From Dioscorea cayenensis subsp. rotundata (taxonomy: Eukaryota; Streptophyta; Magnoliopsida; Dioscoreales; Dioscoreaceae): DNA of 64,000 bases. Location: NCBI RefSeq assembly GCF_009730915.1, contig NC_052481.1, positions 10,740,146-10,804,145 of the forward strand. Reading direction: 5' to 3'. Positions within the stretch are counted from its first letter, which is position 1. Each line of letters starts with the position of its first letter. This document shows positions 23,779 through 35,804 of the stretch, in pieces. The position numbers and the translations under genes are program-made. The notes under the pieces are model-generated. The model was not told where the DNA came from and did no database searches. It was given only the letters and a program-made list of their open reading frames with translations.

Positions 23779-25215
23779 TGACACATCCGTATATGCATGT
23801 AAACAGCAAGTGCACGAGTGTCGAAGTAATAATCCCAGATGAGTGCGTATCGTATCCATAGAGAGTAGGGAATAAAGACACTTGAGTTGTTTCTTAACTA
23901 ATGTGGAAGATGAATAGTGATAAGTGTGACAAAATATGAAATAACCAAAATAAAAACAACAAGATAGAAGGCACAAGTAAAGGAGAAGGTAAGGCAATCG
24001 ATAAAGATGGGGTACCCGGATATTGATCCGCCTAGGACAATCGTTTCAAGTGCAAGAACCCTCTATTATACTTCCTAATTGATTCAACAATGAGTCATGG
24101 AAATCCTTAATTACATGATACCAAATCTAAGGTCAACCATGCCTAACTCTATACATGTCTCGGAGGAAAGATTAAATAACCTCTCAACCTCACACTTGCA
24201 TAGAATTACAATGAGCTCTAGGGATTCCAAATGATAAACCCTATTCCTATGTATAGACCTAACCCTTTGGTCCAGGTGAAAGATCCCTAGCCACAATTAA
24301 GCCCTAGATGCTAAAATCACTTCAATGCTTCACTCTGTTGTACTTGCAACTAAGCTGCAGCGGAAGGTCATCCCTTAGCCCTTCACTCTACTATAGCCGT
24401 AAAGAACTCTTGAAACGTGGAGGTAGGATAGATCACACCGGAGGGGAAAGGAGACACTCCGCTATCTCTCGACTCACACTCTTAACCCTCTCCAATCTAG
24501 CTTTGTCTAACTCTTATGCTGTGTCACTCACTCACAAGAGTTGCCTAGAAGAACTCTCAACCCTAGTGTCACTCTAGGGGAGTATTCATAAAATCAAGCA
24601 TACAAGATTGAAACTCGCAATAAACATTAATTAATTGAAAGCATAATAAAGAGATTCAATGAAACGAATATATCCTATGGTTCACAAATACCCAAGTACC
24701 CACTTGGGGTTTATCTCTCCATGGAACTAGATACAATCAATGAAATCGAATGTAAAAACAAAGCATCCATAGAAAACCCCCTCGTTAGTCATGGCGATGG
24801 ACTTGTGGAGAGTCCTCTACTCGTCGCAAGCCTTTGTCCGGCCTAGGATACACCTCGCCGGATCTGTGCCGACGAAAGCTCTCCCACTAACATTCTTCCA
24901 AACGGTGTACGATGTTAGAGCCATAGAACCTCTCCATAGCCATAGCCAATACCTCTCAAAACCCTAGCCGCCGCCCTCTCTCAAGTTGGGGAAAAGATGG
25001 AAAAAAGAATGCTGAAATCGGTGCTGAAATAGGTTTTAAAGGGCTTGAATCAGGAATCCACACGCTCGTGTGAGTGCCCCTGTGGATTTTTCACACAAGG
25101 ATGTGGAATTTCCACACACAAATGTGGATTCTCTGTTTTCATGTATTCTTGGCCGGTTGTGAACAGTGCTGCTATAGTATTCAACACAAGGAAAAAACAC
25201 TTCGTATACTTATCA
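23779..25215 (-). mobile_element. LTR3a (5' LTR of M2, internally deleted)
   Basis: TGACACATCC to CTTATCA. It matches LTR2 in diagnostic places (CCCCTGTGGATTTTTCACA, GAACAGTGCTG). About 0.45 kb of the U3 part is missing between GTATTC and AACACAAGG near 25180. Confidence 0.75.
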
Positions 25216-26171
25216 AAGTTCAATGAAACGAATACATCCTAGGGTTCACACATACCCAAGTACCCAGTAGGGGGTTTAGCTCTCCATGGAGCTAATTACA
25301 ATCAATGAAATAAAGTGTAAAAGCAAAGAACCCATAGAAAACCCCCTCGATAATTGTGGTGATGTCGTGTGGAGAGTCCTCTACTCGTCCAAGGGTCCCT
25401 TTGTGCGGCCTATGATACACCTCGGTGGATCGGTGCTAATGAAAGCTCTCCCACTAACCTTCTTCAAAACAGAGCATGGTGTCAGAGCCGTAGAACATCT
25501 CTACATCCCTAACCAATATCTCTCTAAACCCTAGCCGCCACTCTCTCTGAAGTTAGGGAAACGACGGAGAAAAGGATCCTGAAATTGGCTTTAAATAGGG
25601 CTGAAATCGGGAATCCACACGCCCATGTGGGTGCCCTTGTGGATTTTTCACATGTGTGTGGAATTAATGCACGCCCATGTCTATTCTCTATTTGCATCCT
25701 TCTACGGCCGGCTGTGAACAACACGTACTACAGTACCGGCCCGAAACACTCCTGAATCCATGCTTTCATAGAGGTAACGTAAACGGGCACATGTTTATGT
25801 CGTAGATTATTTTGCTTCTTCAATAACGGGCATGTTGGTGGAAATCTTGCTATACATGTACAAGTTGGAACGCTTGAATGTGACTGCCCTTATACCTCTC
25901 CAATTCATAGTGCTAACCTGAGTACAAGAAGGTTGGCACACATTCCCGCATTTCGAACCCAACTCATGTCTTCACATTTGAGCCTTCTTAAGATTTCCTT
26001 CAATTGGTACATTTATGATCCACATTGGCTTCTTTCTCTAATATTCAGCCTCACAACCCTATCTGCATGAAAGTAACATAAATACACACATATTAGCGTT
26101 AAAACCCAATAAAAGTAATGATCATCATAAGGAAAGAACACTTCGTATTCTTATCACACAAGTACTTATTA
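25216..26171 (-). mobile_element. LTR3b, partial LTR resembling LTR1
   Basis: It restarts at AAGTTCAATGAAACG, a segment already present near 24653 in LTR3a, and runs to the LTR end, mutated to CTTATTA at 26171. It matches LTR1 rather than LTR2 or LTR3a. The GGAGA duplication follows. Confidence 0.75.
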
Positions 26172-26176
26172 GGAGA
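26172..26176. repeat. Target site duplication GGAGA (right) of block T
   Basis: Pairs with 5067-5071; see block T. Confidence 0.85.
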
Positions 26177-27812
26177 CAATTATGAAAGAAAGTAACCAAA
26201 AGTAGATTGTGAATGTATTTGTTGATAAAATCTTGGAGTGAACAAATGTGAAAACACAAGTTGTGCTCAAAGATATGTGAGTGTGTGCCAACCTCCATTT
26301 TGCTTTAGTGAATATATAAATTGGAGGGGCACAAACACAGTCACACTTATGTGTTCTGACTTATGCAATACAAGCAAGACCTTTGTTAATGTGGTTTTTA
26401 TAAAAACACGACGTGATTTACCGCTTGAGTGTGTGCCCATTCATGTGGCCTGGATGAAAAGATTGGAATCGGGAGCATTTTGGCGAAATATTGTAGCAGC
26501 TACGGTAGCAAATCACTGTAGTAGTCACTCTTCACAGCTCGCAGGTAATGAACTTCTAGAAATCCACACGGCCATGTGGAAATTCCACATGCCCTTGTGG
26601 ATCTCTGATTCCGGCCCCTATAAATACCATGATTTCAGACATTTTGAAGAATCCTTTTCAAATCTTTTCCCCATCTTTGGAGGTACATGAGGCTAGGGTT
26701 TGCAGAGGATTTTTCTAGGTCTTTACAGTGGTTCTATGGCCTTCGACATCGAGTTCCTTCGGAAGACAGTTATTGGGTAGCTTCCATCGGCATCAATTCG
26801 GTGAGGTGTTCCCTAGGCTTGACGTGGGAACCCCTGTAGAAGATGAAGCAATTCCACAAGACCATTGATACAGACTATAAGGGGTTTTATCTATGGATAG
26901 CATGCTTTTACTTTGATTTTATTATTGATTGTATCTTGCTCCACAGAGAGCTAAACTCCTAGTGGGTGCTTGGACTTGTAAACCCTAGGATGATTTTATT
27001 TCATGGACTCTTGTTTTATTTCTTTAATTGATGTTTTAATTGAGTTCCAACCTTGAATGTTTATTGCATTTATTTTCCCATAGATTGACACAAGGATTGA
27101 GAATCTATCTTGGTAATCTTTGTGAATGAGTGACACACCATGAAGGTTAGATAAAGTAAGGTTGGAGAGGGTCGAGAGGGTGAGTCGAGAGGTAGCAAAA
27201 CATTCCTTTACCTTCCAATGTGAATTATCCTACCTCCATATTCCAATAGTTCTTTACAGTCATGATAGAATGAAGTGCTAAGCGACAAACTCCATTGTGG
27301 CTTAGTTGCCCAAGTGATAGAATGAAGCGTTGAAGTAATCCTTAGTGCTAGGGCTTAATTGTGACAAGCGGTTTTTCACCTGGACCAAAGGGTTAGATCT
27401 ATACTAGGGAATAGGGTTTATCACTTGGAGTCCCCTGAGCTTTATGCAACTCCGCATAATATGAGGCATTGAGAGTATTCATTTCCACCGGGGCATAGTG
27501 TAGGTTTAGTCACGGTTGACCTTAGGTTTGGGATTGTGCGTTTTAGGATTTCCACAACTCATTAAATATCAGTGTGCCCCATCTTCTATTGACTGCCTCT
27601 CGTACTATTCTCTTGTGTTTCTTTCTTATTCTCTATATTTCTATTTGCATTGATTTGTTCGCACCATTCTTCAATCATCTTCACCATAGTTAGATAGCAA
27701 TTCTTGTTTTGCCAAGCACTATTCCCTATGGATACGACTACCCACTCACCAGGGTACTTTATTACTTCGATAACCTGTACACTTGCGGTACACACATGCA
27801 AGGGGTGTGTCA
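26177..27812 (+). mobile_element. Element O 5' LTR, main part
   Basis: Together with 4946-5071 it gives an LTR of about 1.76 kb ending GGGGTGTGTCA, directly before the primer site. It contains the CACACGGCCATGTGG palindrome region around 26565 and a good TATA box, CTATAAATA, at 26617-26625. It is clearly diverged from the M, A and P2 LTRs. Confidence 0.85.
26617..26625 (+). promoter_or_regulatory. TATA box of the element O LTR
   Basis: CTATAAATA lies in a typical position after the U3 palindromes; it is the clearest TATA box among the LTRs here. Confidence 0.65.
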
Positions 27813-27959
27813 AGTTTTTGGCACCATCACCGGGGAATAGGCATTTTGGAAGCGTTTTGCACTTTACTATTTTATCTATATATCACTTGTTTTATTTCAC
27901 ACCTTCTTATTCTTCCATCATTCTAATTTATCTTATTTCTTTGATTTCAGAAAAAAAAA
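27813..27959 (+). other. Element O leader with primer binding site
   Basis: The primer site 27819-27836 reads TGGCACCATCACCGGGGA, a three-mismatch version of the tRNA-Asp-type site TGGCGCCGTTGCCGGGGA. The pyrimidine-rich leader that follows resembles the leaders before gag in A and M3 and ends in TTTGATTTCAG, an acceptor-like site, just before the first ATG. Confidence 0.8.
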
Positions 27960-30012
27960 ATGATCAACATAACCAAAGTATTTGACAAGATCACGGGAAT
28001 GGTTGAAGACATAGAATTGAAGATGCAGCTATTTGTAATACATTTCACTTCATGTTGTTTGATGCGTGAGCAAACCACAATTGGCCATTCCATGGGAGAC
28101 TTAGTTATTGATCACTCTAATGAGATCCACGATAAAACTTGTGAGCTGGATAATGTGTTGGATCAGTTTGAAAAGTCAACACTGTCATCTGTGAGCTATC
28201 AGTTGGAAGGAAGCCTGGAAAGGGTCCTTGCTCAGTTTGATTCTTCTTATCAAGAACAAAGGCATGAAATTTTCTCATTGGGGGTGTGAAATGTAGCATA
28301 AGAAAGTTGTGAGATAGAAAATGTGGATGTCGTCTAAAATCATTTAGAATCATGTGCACAAGAGGATGCTGAAGAAAACGTTCTTGAACAGGATTAAGCA
28401 CAGTTCAAGGAAATTAATAGATTGAAGGAAAACATATTACGACCATCCATTTAGGAACCACCAGAGCTGGAGTTTAAAACTTTGCTGGCACATTTTGAAT
28501 ATGCTTTTCTAATGGAAGGATCAAAGCTCGCTGTCATTGTACCTTCGAACCTTTCTGCAAATCAGCAGGACAAGCTTGTGAGCATGTTGAGGAGACAGAA
28601 ATCTGCTATTTCTTGGAAGATTTCTGATATAAATTGCATAAATCCATCATTTTGTACTCATAAAATCCTACTGAAGGATAATTATAAGTCTGTGATCCAA
28701 TCTCAAAGAAGATTTAAACTGAAAATGAAGAAAGTTATTAAGGCGGAGGTGGTGAAGTTGTTGGATGCAGGAATTATATACCCCATCTCTAATAATGCTT
28801 GGGTGAGCCCAACTCAAGTAGTTCCAAGGAAAGGGGGTATGATACTGGTGAGAAATGTAAGGAATGAGTTGATTCTGACCAGAACATTCACAGGATGGCA
28901 TGTATGTTTTGATTATAGGAGGCTGAAAGATGCAACTCGAAGAGATCATTTTTTGTTACTGCTCATTGATCAGATATTGGAGCGATTCGCAGGGCATCAG
29001 TTTTATTGTTTCCTTGATGGTATGTCAACATACTTTCAGATCCCTATTACTCAAGAAGATCCAGAGAAGACAATATTTACTTGCCCATACGGGACATTTG
29101 CTTATTGAAGAATGCCTTTTGGGTTGTGCAATGTGCCGACGACATTTCAACGCTGCATGACTGCTATCTATGATGATCTCTTAGAAGACATCATGGAGGC
29201 ATTTATAGATGCTTTCTCAGTATTTGGAGACTCCTTCGACATTTATTTGAGGAACTTGGAGAGGGTGTTGATCAGATGTGAGGGGACAAATCTTGTTATG
29301 AATTTGGAAAAGTGTCACTTTATGGTCCAAGAGGGCATTATCATTGGTAATAAGATTTCCCAAGTAGGAATGGAGGTCGACAAGGCAAAGATTAAAGTTA
29401 TAGAGAAGCTTTCCCCACCTACAAATGTGACGGGAGTTTATAGTTTCTTGGGACATGCGGGTTTCTATAGGAGGTTCATCAAGGATTTTTCGAAAATCAC
29501 TCAGCAATTGACAAACTCCTTGAAAAAGATACACCCTTTGATTTCGGAGTTGATTGCTTTGTTGCTTTCAATTTGTTAAAGGAGAAATTAGCACAAGCAC
29601 CGATTTTAATCACACCGGATTGGAACGAACCCTTCGAGCTCATGTACGATGAGAGTGATTATGCTATTGGAGAAGTTTTGGGTCAGAGGAAAGCTAAACA
29701 GTTCCAACTAATCTATTATGCTAGCAAGACTCTCACGAGTGGTCAAGAAAACTATACAACTACAAAAAAAGAGTTGTTAGCAGTGGTGTTTGCTTTTGAC
29801 ATGTTCAGTCCATACCTCATCTTATCTAGGGTTACTATATTCCCCAATCACTCGTCACTCCGTTATGTCATGAACAAGGACGATGCTAAACCGAGGTTGA
29901 TTTGTTGGATCCTACTTTTGCAAGAGTTTGATATGGAGATAAAAGATGAAAGAAGGACAGATAATGTAGTTGTAGACCACTTGTCTTGATTGGAGGGTTG
30001 TGAAGGTCAAGA
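27960..30012 (+). pseudogene. Element O RT-RNase H with unusual N-terminus
   Basis: The first part (27960 to about 28460) is not gag: a helical-looking segment with no zinc knuckle or capsid motif, broken by several stops. From about 28468 an Athila RT can be followed: YPISNNAWVSPTQVVP, VCFDYRRLKDATRRDHF, motif A in FLDG, an in-frame TGA at 29106-29108, MPFGLCNVPTTFQRCM (motif B), then FIDAFSVFGDSFD. That last motif normally reads FMDD, so the second catalytic Asp is Ala. RNase H follows (about 29573-29989): MYDESDYAIGEVLGQR, ASKTLTSGQENYTTTKKELL, KPRLICWILLLQEFD, VVDHLS. The expected Asp before HSSLRY is Asn. A frameshift lies near 29570. Element A interrupts the gene at 30018; integrase resumes at 40282. 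Confidence 0.88.
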
Positions 30013-30017
30013 GCCAT
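30013..30017. repeat. Target site duplication GCCAT (left) of element A
   Basis: Pairs with GCCAT at 40277-40281; O pol sequence lies on both outer sides. Confidence 0.9.
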
Positions 30018-31891
30018 TGATAAGTGCTTGTGCGATAAGAATACGAAGTGTTCTTTACTTATGATGAGCATTACTTTTGTAAGGTTTTAGTGCTAATACG
30101 TGTGTATTTATGTACTTTTATGCAGGTTGGGTTGCGAGGCCAATTATTTGCGAAAGAAGCAATTGTAGATCAATTTACGCATTATTTGGAGGAGATCTTG
30201 AGAAGGCTCAAACGCGGAGATATGAGTCGGGTTTAGAATGATAGAATGTAGGCCAACCTCCTTGTATTCGAGCTAAGGCAATGATTCGTAGGGGCATGAA
30301 GGCAGTTACATCCTAGTATTCTGGCTTGTGCATATTTAGCAAGATCTCCACCAACGTGACCATTTATTGAAGAACCAAGACGATCTACGACGTGAGTGTG
30401 TGCCCGTTTATATTACCTCGATGAAAGCATGGATTCAGGAGTATTTCGGGCCGTTACTATAGCAGGGTACTATAGGAATCACTGTAGCAAATCTCACTAT
30501 AGCAGGTACTATTAACAGCCGGCCAAAGAACAACCAAAACAGAGGAGCCACACGGGCGTGTGAAAATTCCACATGGGCGTAGATTAATTCCATAGGCCCG
30601 TTTGGAATATCTACATGGACGTGTGGAATATCGATTCCAGCCCTATTTAAGGCCGATTTCAGCACCGATTTCAATATCTCCATCTTTTCCCCAACTTCAG
30701 AGAGGGATGTGGCTAGGGTTTTGAGAGATATTGGCTAGGGATTTGGAGAGGTTCTACGGCTCTAACATCGTCATCTCTTTGGAAGAAGGTTGGTAAGGGA
30801 GCCTCTATCGGATTTATTCGACGAGGTATATCTTAAACCGGACAAGGGGATCTTGCGACGAGTAGAGGACTCTCCACAAGACCATCGCCACGACTATCGA
30901 GGGGATTCTCCTATGGATTGCTTTCTTTTAGATCTGATTTCATTATAGTTTGTATTGTGCTCTATGGAGAGCTAAACCGCTAGTGGGTACTTTGGTATTT
31001 GTGAACCCTAGGATTTATTAGTTTCATTGAATCTTTTTATTATGCTTTCAATTAATTGATGTTATTATGAGGTCCAATCTTGAATGTTTGATTGTTTGAA
31101 TAATCCCTTAGAGTGACACTAGGGTTGAGAGTTCATGTGGTAACCCTTGTGAGTGAGTGACACACCACGAGAGTTAGACAAAGCTTTATTGGAGAGGGTT
31201 GAGAGGGTGAGTCGAGAGGTACAGGAGCGTCCCCTTTCCTCTCTGCTGTGATAGATTCTACCTCTGTTCCTTGAGTTCTTTGGGGCAATAATAGAGCGAA
31301 TGAGCTAAGGGATGACCCTCCGTTGGGGCTTAGTTGTGAATTCACAGAGTGAAGTGTTGAGGTAATTTTAGCTTCTAGGGCTTAATTGTGGGTAGGGACC
31401 TTTCTTCTGGACCAAGGGTTAGGTCTACAATGTGGAAGAGATTTATTACTTGGAATCCCTAGAGCTTAATGTGATCCTTCTTACCAGTGCGAGGTTGAGA
31501 GGTTGTTCAACCTCTCCTACTGGACATGTAAAGGATTAGGCTTGGTTAACCCTAGATTCGGGGTCATGCATTAAAGGATGTCCCTGACTCACCATTGCAT
31601 TAGATAGGAAGCATAATAGACAGTTCTTGGACTTGAAACAATTTTCCTAGGCAGATCAATACCCGAGTACCCCATCTTTATTGATTGCCTTACCTTCTAC
31701 TTTACTTTTGCTCTCTTTCGGGTTGTTTTACTTTTGAGAATTGAATCTTATCACACATATCACTATTCATCTTTCATATAGTTAAGAAGCAAATTAAGTA
31801 TTTTTATTCCTTTTTCCCTGTGAATACGATACCCCACTCACCTGGGATTTATTACTTCGACAACTCTGTGCACTTGCGGGGAGCCTTGTCA
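30018..31891 (+). mobile_element. Element A 5' LTR
   Basis: 1874 bp, TGATAAGTGC to GCCTTGTCA. U3 palindromes lie around 30550-30630, followed by CTATTTAA at 30643-30650. Confidence 0.93.
30643..30650 (+). promoter_or_regulatory. LTR TATA-like box of element A
   Basis: CTATTTAA after ATTCCAGCC, repeated at 39058-39065 in the 3' LTR. Promoter role is inferred from position. Confidence 0.6.
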
Positions 31892-32038
31892 AGTTTTTGG
31901 CGCCGTTGCCGGGGAAAAGGCGTTTAGAGATACTTTGCACTTTTGTTTCCTTATCTATTCTTTTATCTATTCTATTTCACATTTTCTTTTCTATCATCGT
32001 TCTGATTTGTTTTCTTTCCTTTGTGCAGCTTCAGGTTG
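31892..32038 (+). other. Element A leader with intact primer binding site
   Basis: 31898-31915 reads TGGCGCCGTTGCCGGGGA, matching the 3' end of plant tRNA-Asp, the usual primer of Athila elements. A pyrimidine-rich leader follows, ending TTTGTGCAG, which resembles a splice acceptor, about 10 bases before the gag ATG. Confidence 0.9.
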
Positions 32039-34438
32039 ATGACCCAATGGAACCCCTCAATATTGTTTGAAGGAGACCCCGAGCTTGAAAGAACACTTAG
32101 AAGAAAAGGGAAAGGACCTGTGGAAGAACAATCTAATCTAGCTGATTTGGAAGTTGAATGGTCAGATAATATGGCAGAACAGAATAAGCAGCAGAGGACA
32201 CTCTCTGATTATGCTAGACCCTCAATTTTGGGCACACAATCGAGTATTGTGCGACCCCCAATTACAGCTCAGAATTTCGAGCTTAAGCGGGCATTCATCC
32301 ACATATTGCAGCAGTCCACACAGTTCAATGGTTTGGCTGATGAGGATCCAAACAGTCACATGGAGAACTTTCTCGAGGTGTGTGATATGCTCAATATAAA
32401 CGGGGTGACAGATGATGCCATCAAGTTGAGACCGTTCGCATTTTCCCTAAAAGGAAGAACAAGGCAGTGGCTACACTCATTACCTAGAGCTTCGATTACT
32501 ACATGGGAGGAGATAATAGAAGCTTTTCTAGCCCGTTATTTCCCTCCTGGAAAATCTGCAAAGCTTAGGAATGAGATCTCATCCTTTGTATAGTTAGAAT
32601 TGGAGTCTCTATTCGAGACATGGGAAAGGTTCAAGGAGCACCTGAGAAATTGCCCACAACACGGATTCCCGGAGTGGATGATTGTTCAGACTTTTTACAA
32701 CGGGTTGAATCCGAGTATAAGACAACTCTTGGATGCGGCAGCAGGAGGTACCTCAGGTAGAAAGATCCCCGATGAGGCCCATCAACTTATTGAAGAAATA
32801 GGTTTAAATAGCTACCAATGGAATGCCAGAGAGAAGGAAAAGGTGGGCGGCCTCTATTGGTGATGCATCTTCGGTTGAGAACGTCGATTTTGTAGGTAAT
32901 GGCATGAGGACTCAAGGAAACCTATATAGCAATACCTACAATCCTGGCTGGAAGAATCATCCCAATTTCTCGTGGAGCAACCAAGGTCCACAAAAGGCCA
33001 TGGGGCCACCGGGTTTCCAACAACAAGCCCTGAACGTGGAAAATAGAGTTTCAGGTTTGGAAACCCGAATGAATGATTTGGAGAAGGCCTTGACTTGATT
33101 TGTGCAATCTTCAAATACAAGGTTTGAATCAGTTGAGGCTACACTTCGCAATCACATCGCCTCTTTGCATAACCTTGAAAATCAGGTGGGGCAGATTGCG
33201 AAGTCTCTCTCAGAAAGGCCACATGGAAGCTTACTGTGCAATACCGAGACCAACCCTAGATAGCATGTGAAGGCCATCACTTTGAGAAGTGGTCGTGAGG
33301 TTGAAGGTAGGCTTACAGATGAGAAGCAAAAAGAACACACACGCGAGGTTATAGAGGTTGAAGAGGGAACAAGCAAAGAGAAGCAGGTGGCAAACCCACC
33401 TTTCAAGCCGAGAATCACTTATCCCTCTAGATTGAAGAATGACCAAGGGAATGAACAGTATAAGAAATTCCTGAGTTTGTTCAAAAAACTCCACATCAAT
33501 ATTCCTTTTGTTGAGGTATTAGCTCAAATGCCTAAGTATGCAAAATTCTTGAAAGACTTGTTGACTAACAATAGGAAGTTGGAGGAGAGTGCTTCATTAA
33601 TTTTAGATGCATCTTGCTCGGTGGTGTTGCAAAAGAACATGCTAAACAAGAAGAAAGACCCGGGAAGCTTCATCATTCCGTGTAATATTGTCAATCTAGG
33701 TGAATAAATGGCATTGGCAGACTCAGGGGCTAGCATCAACGTCATGCCATACACTTTCTTTCAAAGCTAGGCTTGGGCAAGCCTAGGCCCATTCGGATGT
33801 CTTTGCAATTGGCATACCGAACGGTGCGACATCGGAGGGGCATTATTGAAGACATGCTTGTCAAGCTGGACAAGTACATTTTTCCGGTTGACTTTGTAGT
33901 GCTAGATGTCGATAAGGATGCAGATGTACCCTTGATACTTAGGAGAACATTCTTGCGGACTTCCAAAGCATTGATTGACATGAACGGCGGGGAGCTAACT
34001 TTGAGAGTCGGAGATGAAAAGCTCACATATCGCCTTGCTGAAGCCATGCGGCATTCTCTTAATTTTGATGATACTTTGTATTTTCTAGACACTACTGATG
34101 AGATTGTTGATGAATACATGCAGGAAATGTTCAATCCGAACCCGTATGAGGGTTTGTTCGACCAAGAGAAGGAAATAGAAGAAGTATTGATGCTTGGTTC
34201 GACTGAAGAATTACCGTCTACCCCGGGGATCTTGAAGAAAGTGCTCCGTAAGATGAAAAGGGCAACGAGACACCACCGGAAACACTACAAGACTGTTGGA
34301 GGTTTGTGCGAACCGAATGATGAACCATTTCTAGGTAGTCCCAAGCCCGATAATTCACCCTCTCCTCGCAAGAGACTTTGCTCATCATGCTTTCAAGCCA
34401 TGGGTAAAAGGGCAAGTTTCATCTATAAACCCCCGTGA
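32039..34438 (+). pseudogene. Element A gag-protease, no pol
   Basis: ATG at 32039 (MTQWNPSILFEGDPELER). Capsid-like motifs: the AQNFELKRAFIH segment, NSHMENFLEVCDML, AIKLRPFAFSLKGRTRQW, RASITTWEE, ARYFPPGKS. A TAG at 32591-32593 interrupts it. A deletion near 32855 removes about 48 codons that carry the zinc knuckle in sister copies. Further stops are at 33096-33098, near 33261 and just before the protease; one base is lost near 33768, right after the active site. The protease keeps ADSGASINV, the RGIIEDML and DKYIFPVDFVVLDV stretches and LIL..TFLRTSKALI. The frame ends SSCFQAMGKRASF and runs into the post-pol block. Many of the stops fit C-to-T or G-to-A changes. Confidence 0.88.
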
Positions 34439-35804
34439 GGTAAGACGAGGTACGTCAAGCTTAGTGACGTTAAACAAGCGCTTCTTGGTAGCCAACCCAA
34501 GTGTTTATTATTTTTCCCAGTCATAGTTTAGTTTTGCATGAATAATTTGTTATGTATTGGTGTCTTCATGTTTAGATGCTTGTATTGTTTTCATTTTGGT
34601 AGATTTATGTGTCATCGTGTGTTTTCATGTGGATTTGACAAAGATTTATTCGTTTGAGCTTGTTTCTATTATTTTTCGCTGGTAATTGTTGCATAAAAGA
34701 GCAGGTACTGAATGTGTAAACATGTTCAGAAAATTTCTGCAGAGCCTGCAAAGTTGTTCAAGTCATACAGAGAAAATGTACGGGCGTGTGGAATTTCCAC
34801 ACGCCCGTGGGGTTGTATTATGAGCTCATCCAGAGAAGGCACAGGGGTGTGGACTCGCCCCTGTGAGCGACCTTGCGATTATCGCACGGCCGTGCAGAAT
34901 TACCACAAGGGCATGCGTTGTTCTGCAGAAACCTGGGAATTTTTCCCGAGAGCACATTGGGCCGTGGACTCGCCCTTGTGGCCAACCTTGTGACCAACGC
35001 ACGTGCGTGGGTATTTTCTGCAGACGATCCCTTCTCAATCCCGTGAGCGCACAGGGGCGTGCGAATGCCCTGTGAGTTGGGCCTGTGATTGTCCATGGCC
35101 ATGTGGAATTTTCGCACGGGCGTGCGAAACACTTAGTGATTTTCTCTCGGTTGGACAGAGAGCGCACAGGGGCATGCTACTTCCTCTGTGGGTCGGGCGC
35201 ACGGGCGTGCGTAAGTTCCGCATGCCCGTGCGAGCGTTTTTACAGACAGCAAGAGCTACCCTGAGGATACACAGGGGCCTGTGTCTGCCCCTGTGGCTCT
35301 CCACTGTGGAGACACACGGGCGTGTGGAATTTCTGCACGCCCGTACGGATATACAGAACTCCAAGGGGCGCGAGTTCTTTTTAAAGAAGACTTGTTTCTC
35401 TTCATCTACATCTTTTCCACTCTCGTCAGAATACTCTAGCATTGGTTTCCGACCTCGTACTGCCGATTTTGGAGGATTTTTACTTGGTTTTCCAGCCTAT
35501 TCCTATTCTCCTCATCTCAACTCGTCGGTAAGCCCCTATCTTTGATTTTCTTTTCCAATTCTTGATTCTAATCGATGAACTTGCTGAGAATGCTTCGTTT
35601 TTGCAATGAGAGTGTATGAGCATGCTTAGAATGAATTTAGAAGAGTTTTAAAAGTACTTTGTTGGATTTTTGAGGCGCGGCGGTGCGGTTCTTCACGCCT
35701 TATGGATCCACACAGGCGTGCAGAAATTCCACACGCCCATGTGGATTTCTGCAGCATCATTTATCCAGCTTGTTTGATTGATTTTGTTTGAAAATTTACA
35801 GGAT
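34439..35804 (+). other. Element A spacer: post-pol block and palindrome array
   Basis: The post-pol block is at 34451-34500. The palindrome array runs from about 34780 to 35360: GAATTTCC-centred palindromes of CACGGGCGTG type near 34784, 34885, 35088, 35199 and 35313, alternating with CACAGGGG...CCCCTGTG palindromes near 34843, 34953, 35050, 35166 and 35268. The last 100 bp are T-rich and end in TTTACAG (35795-35801), three bases before the env-like ATG. No gene. Confidence 0.85.

Larger units (their letters stand above)
5072..26171 (-). mobile_element. Block T: tandem LTR-M1-LTR-M2-LTR array
   Basis: Three minus-strand LTR positions (5072-6953, 13370-17131, 23779-26171) alternate with two internal regions, M1 (6954-13369) and M2 (17132-23778). 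A single GGAGA duplication flanks the whole block, so it behaves as one locus. The middle LTR joins an M1 primer binding site on its left and an M2 polypurine tract on its right. LTR-to-LTR recombination or insertion followed by deletion best explains this. The third LTR is itself composite. Confidence 0.8.

Noticed and set aside
31897..31916. tRNA gene fragment matching tRNA-Asp
   Set aside because: Only the 18-base 3' end is present, directly after an LTR: it is the primer binding site, not a gene.
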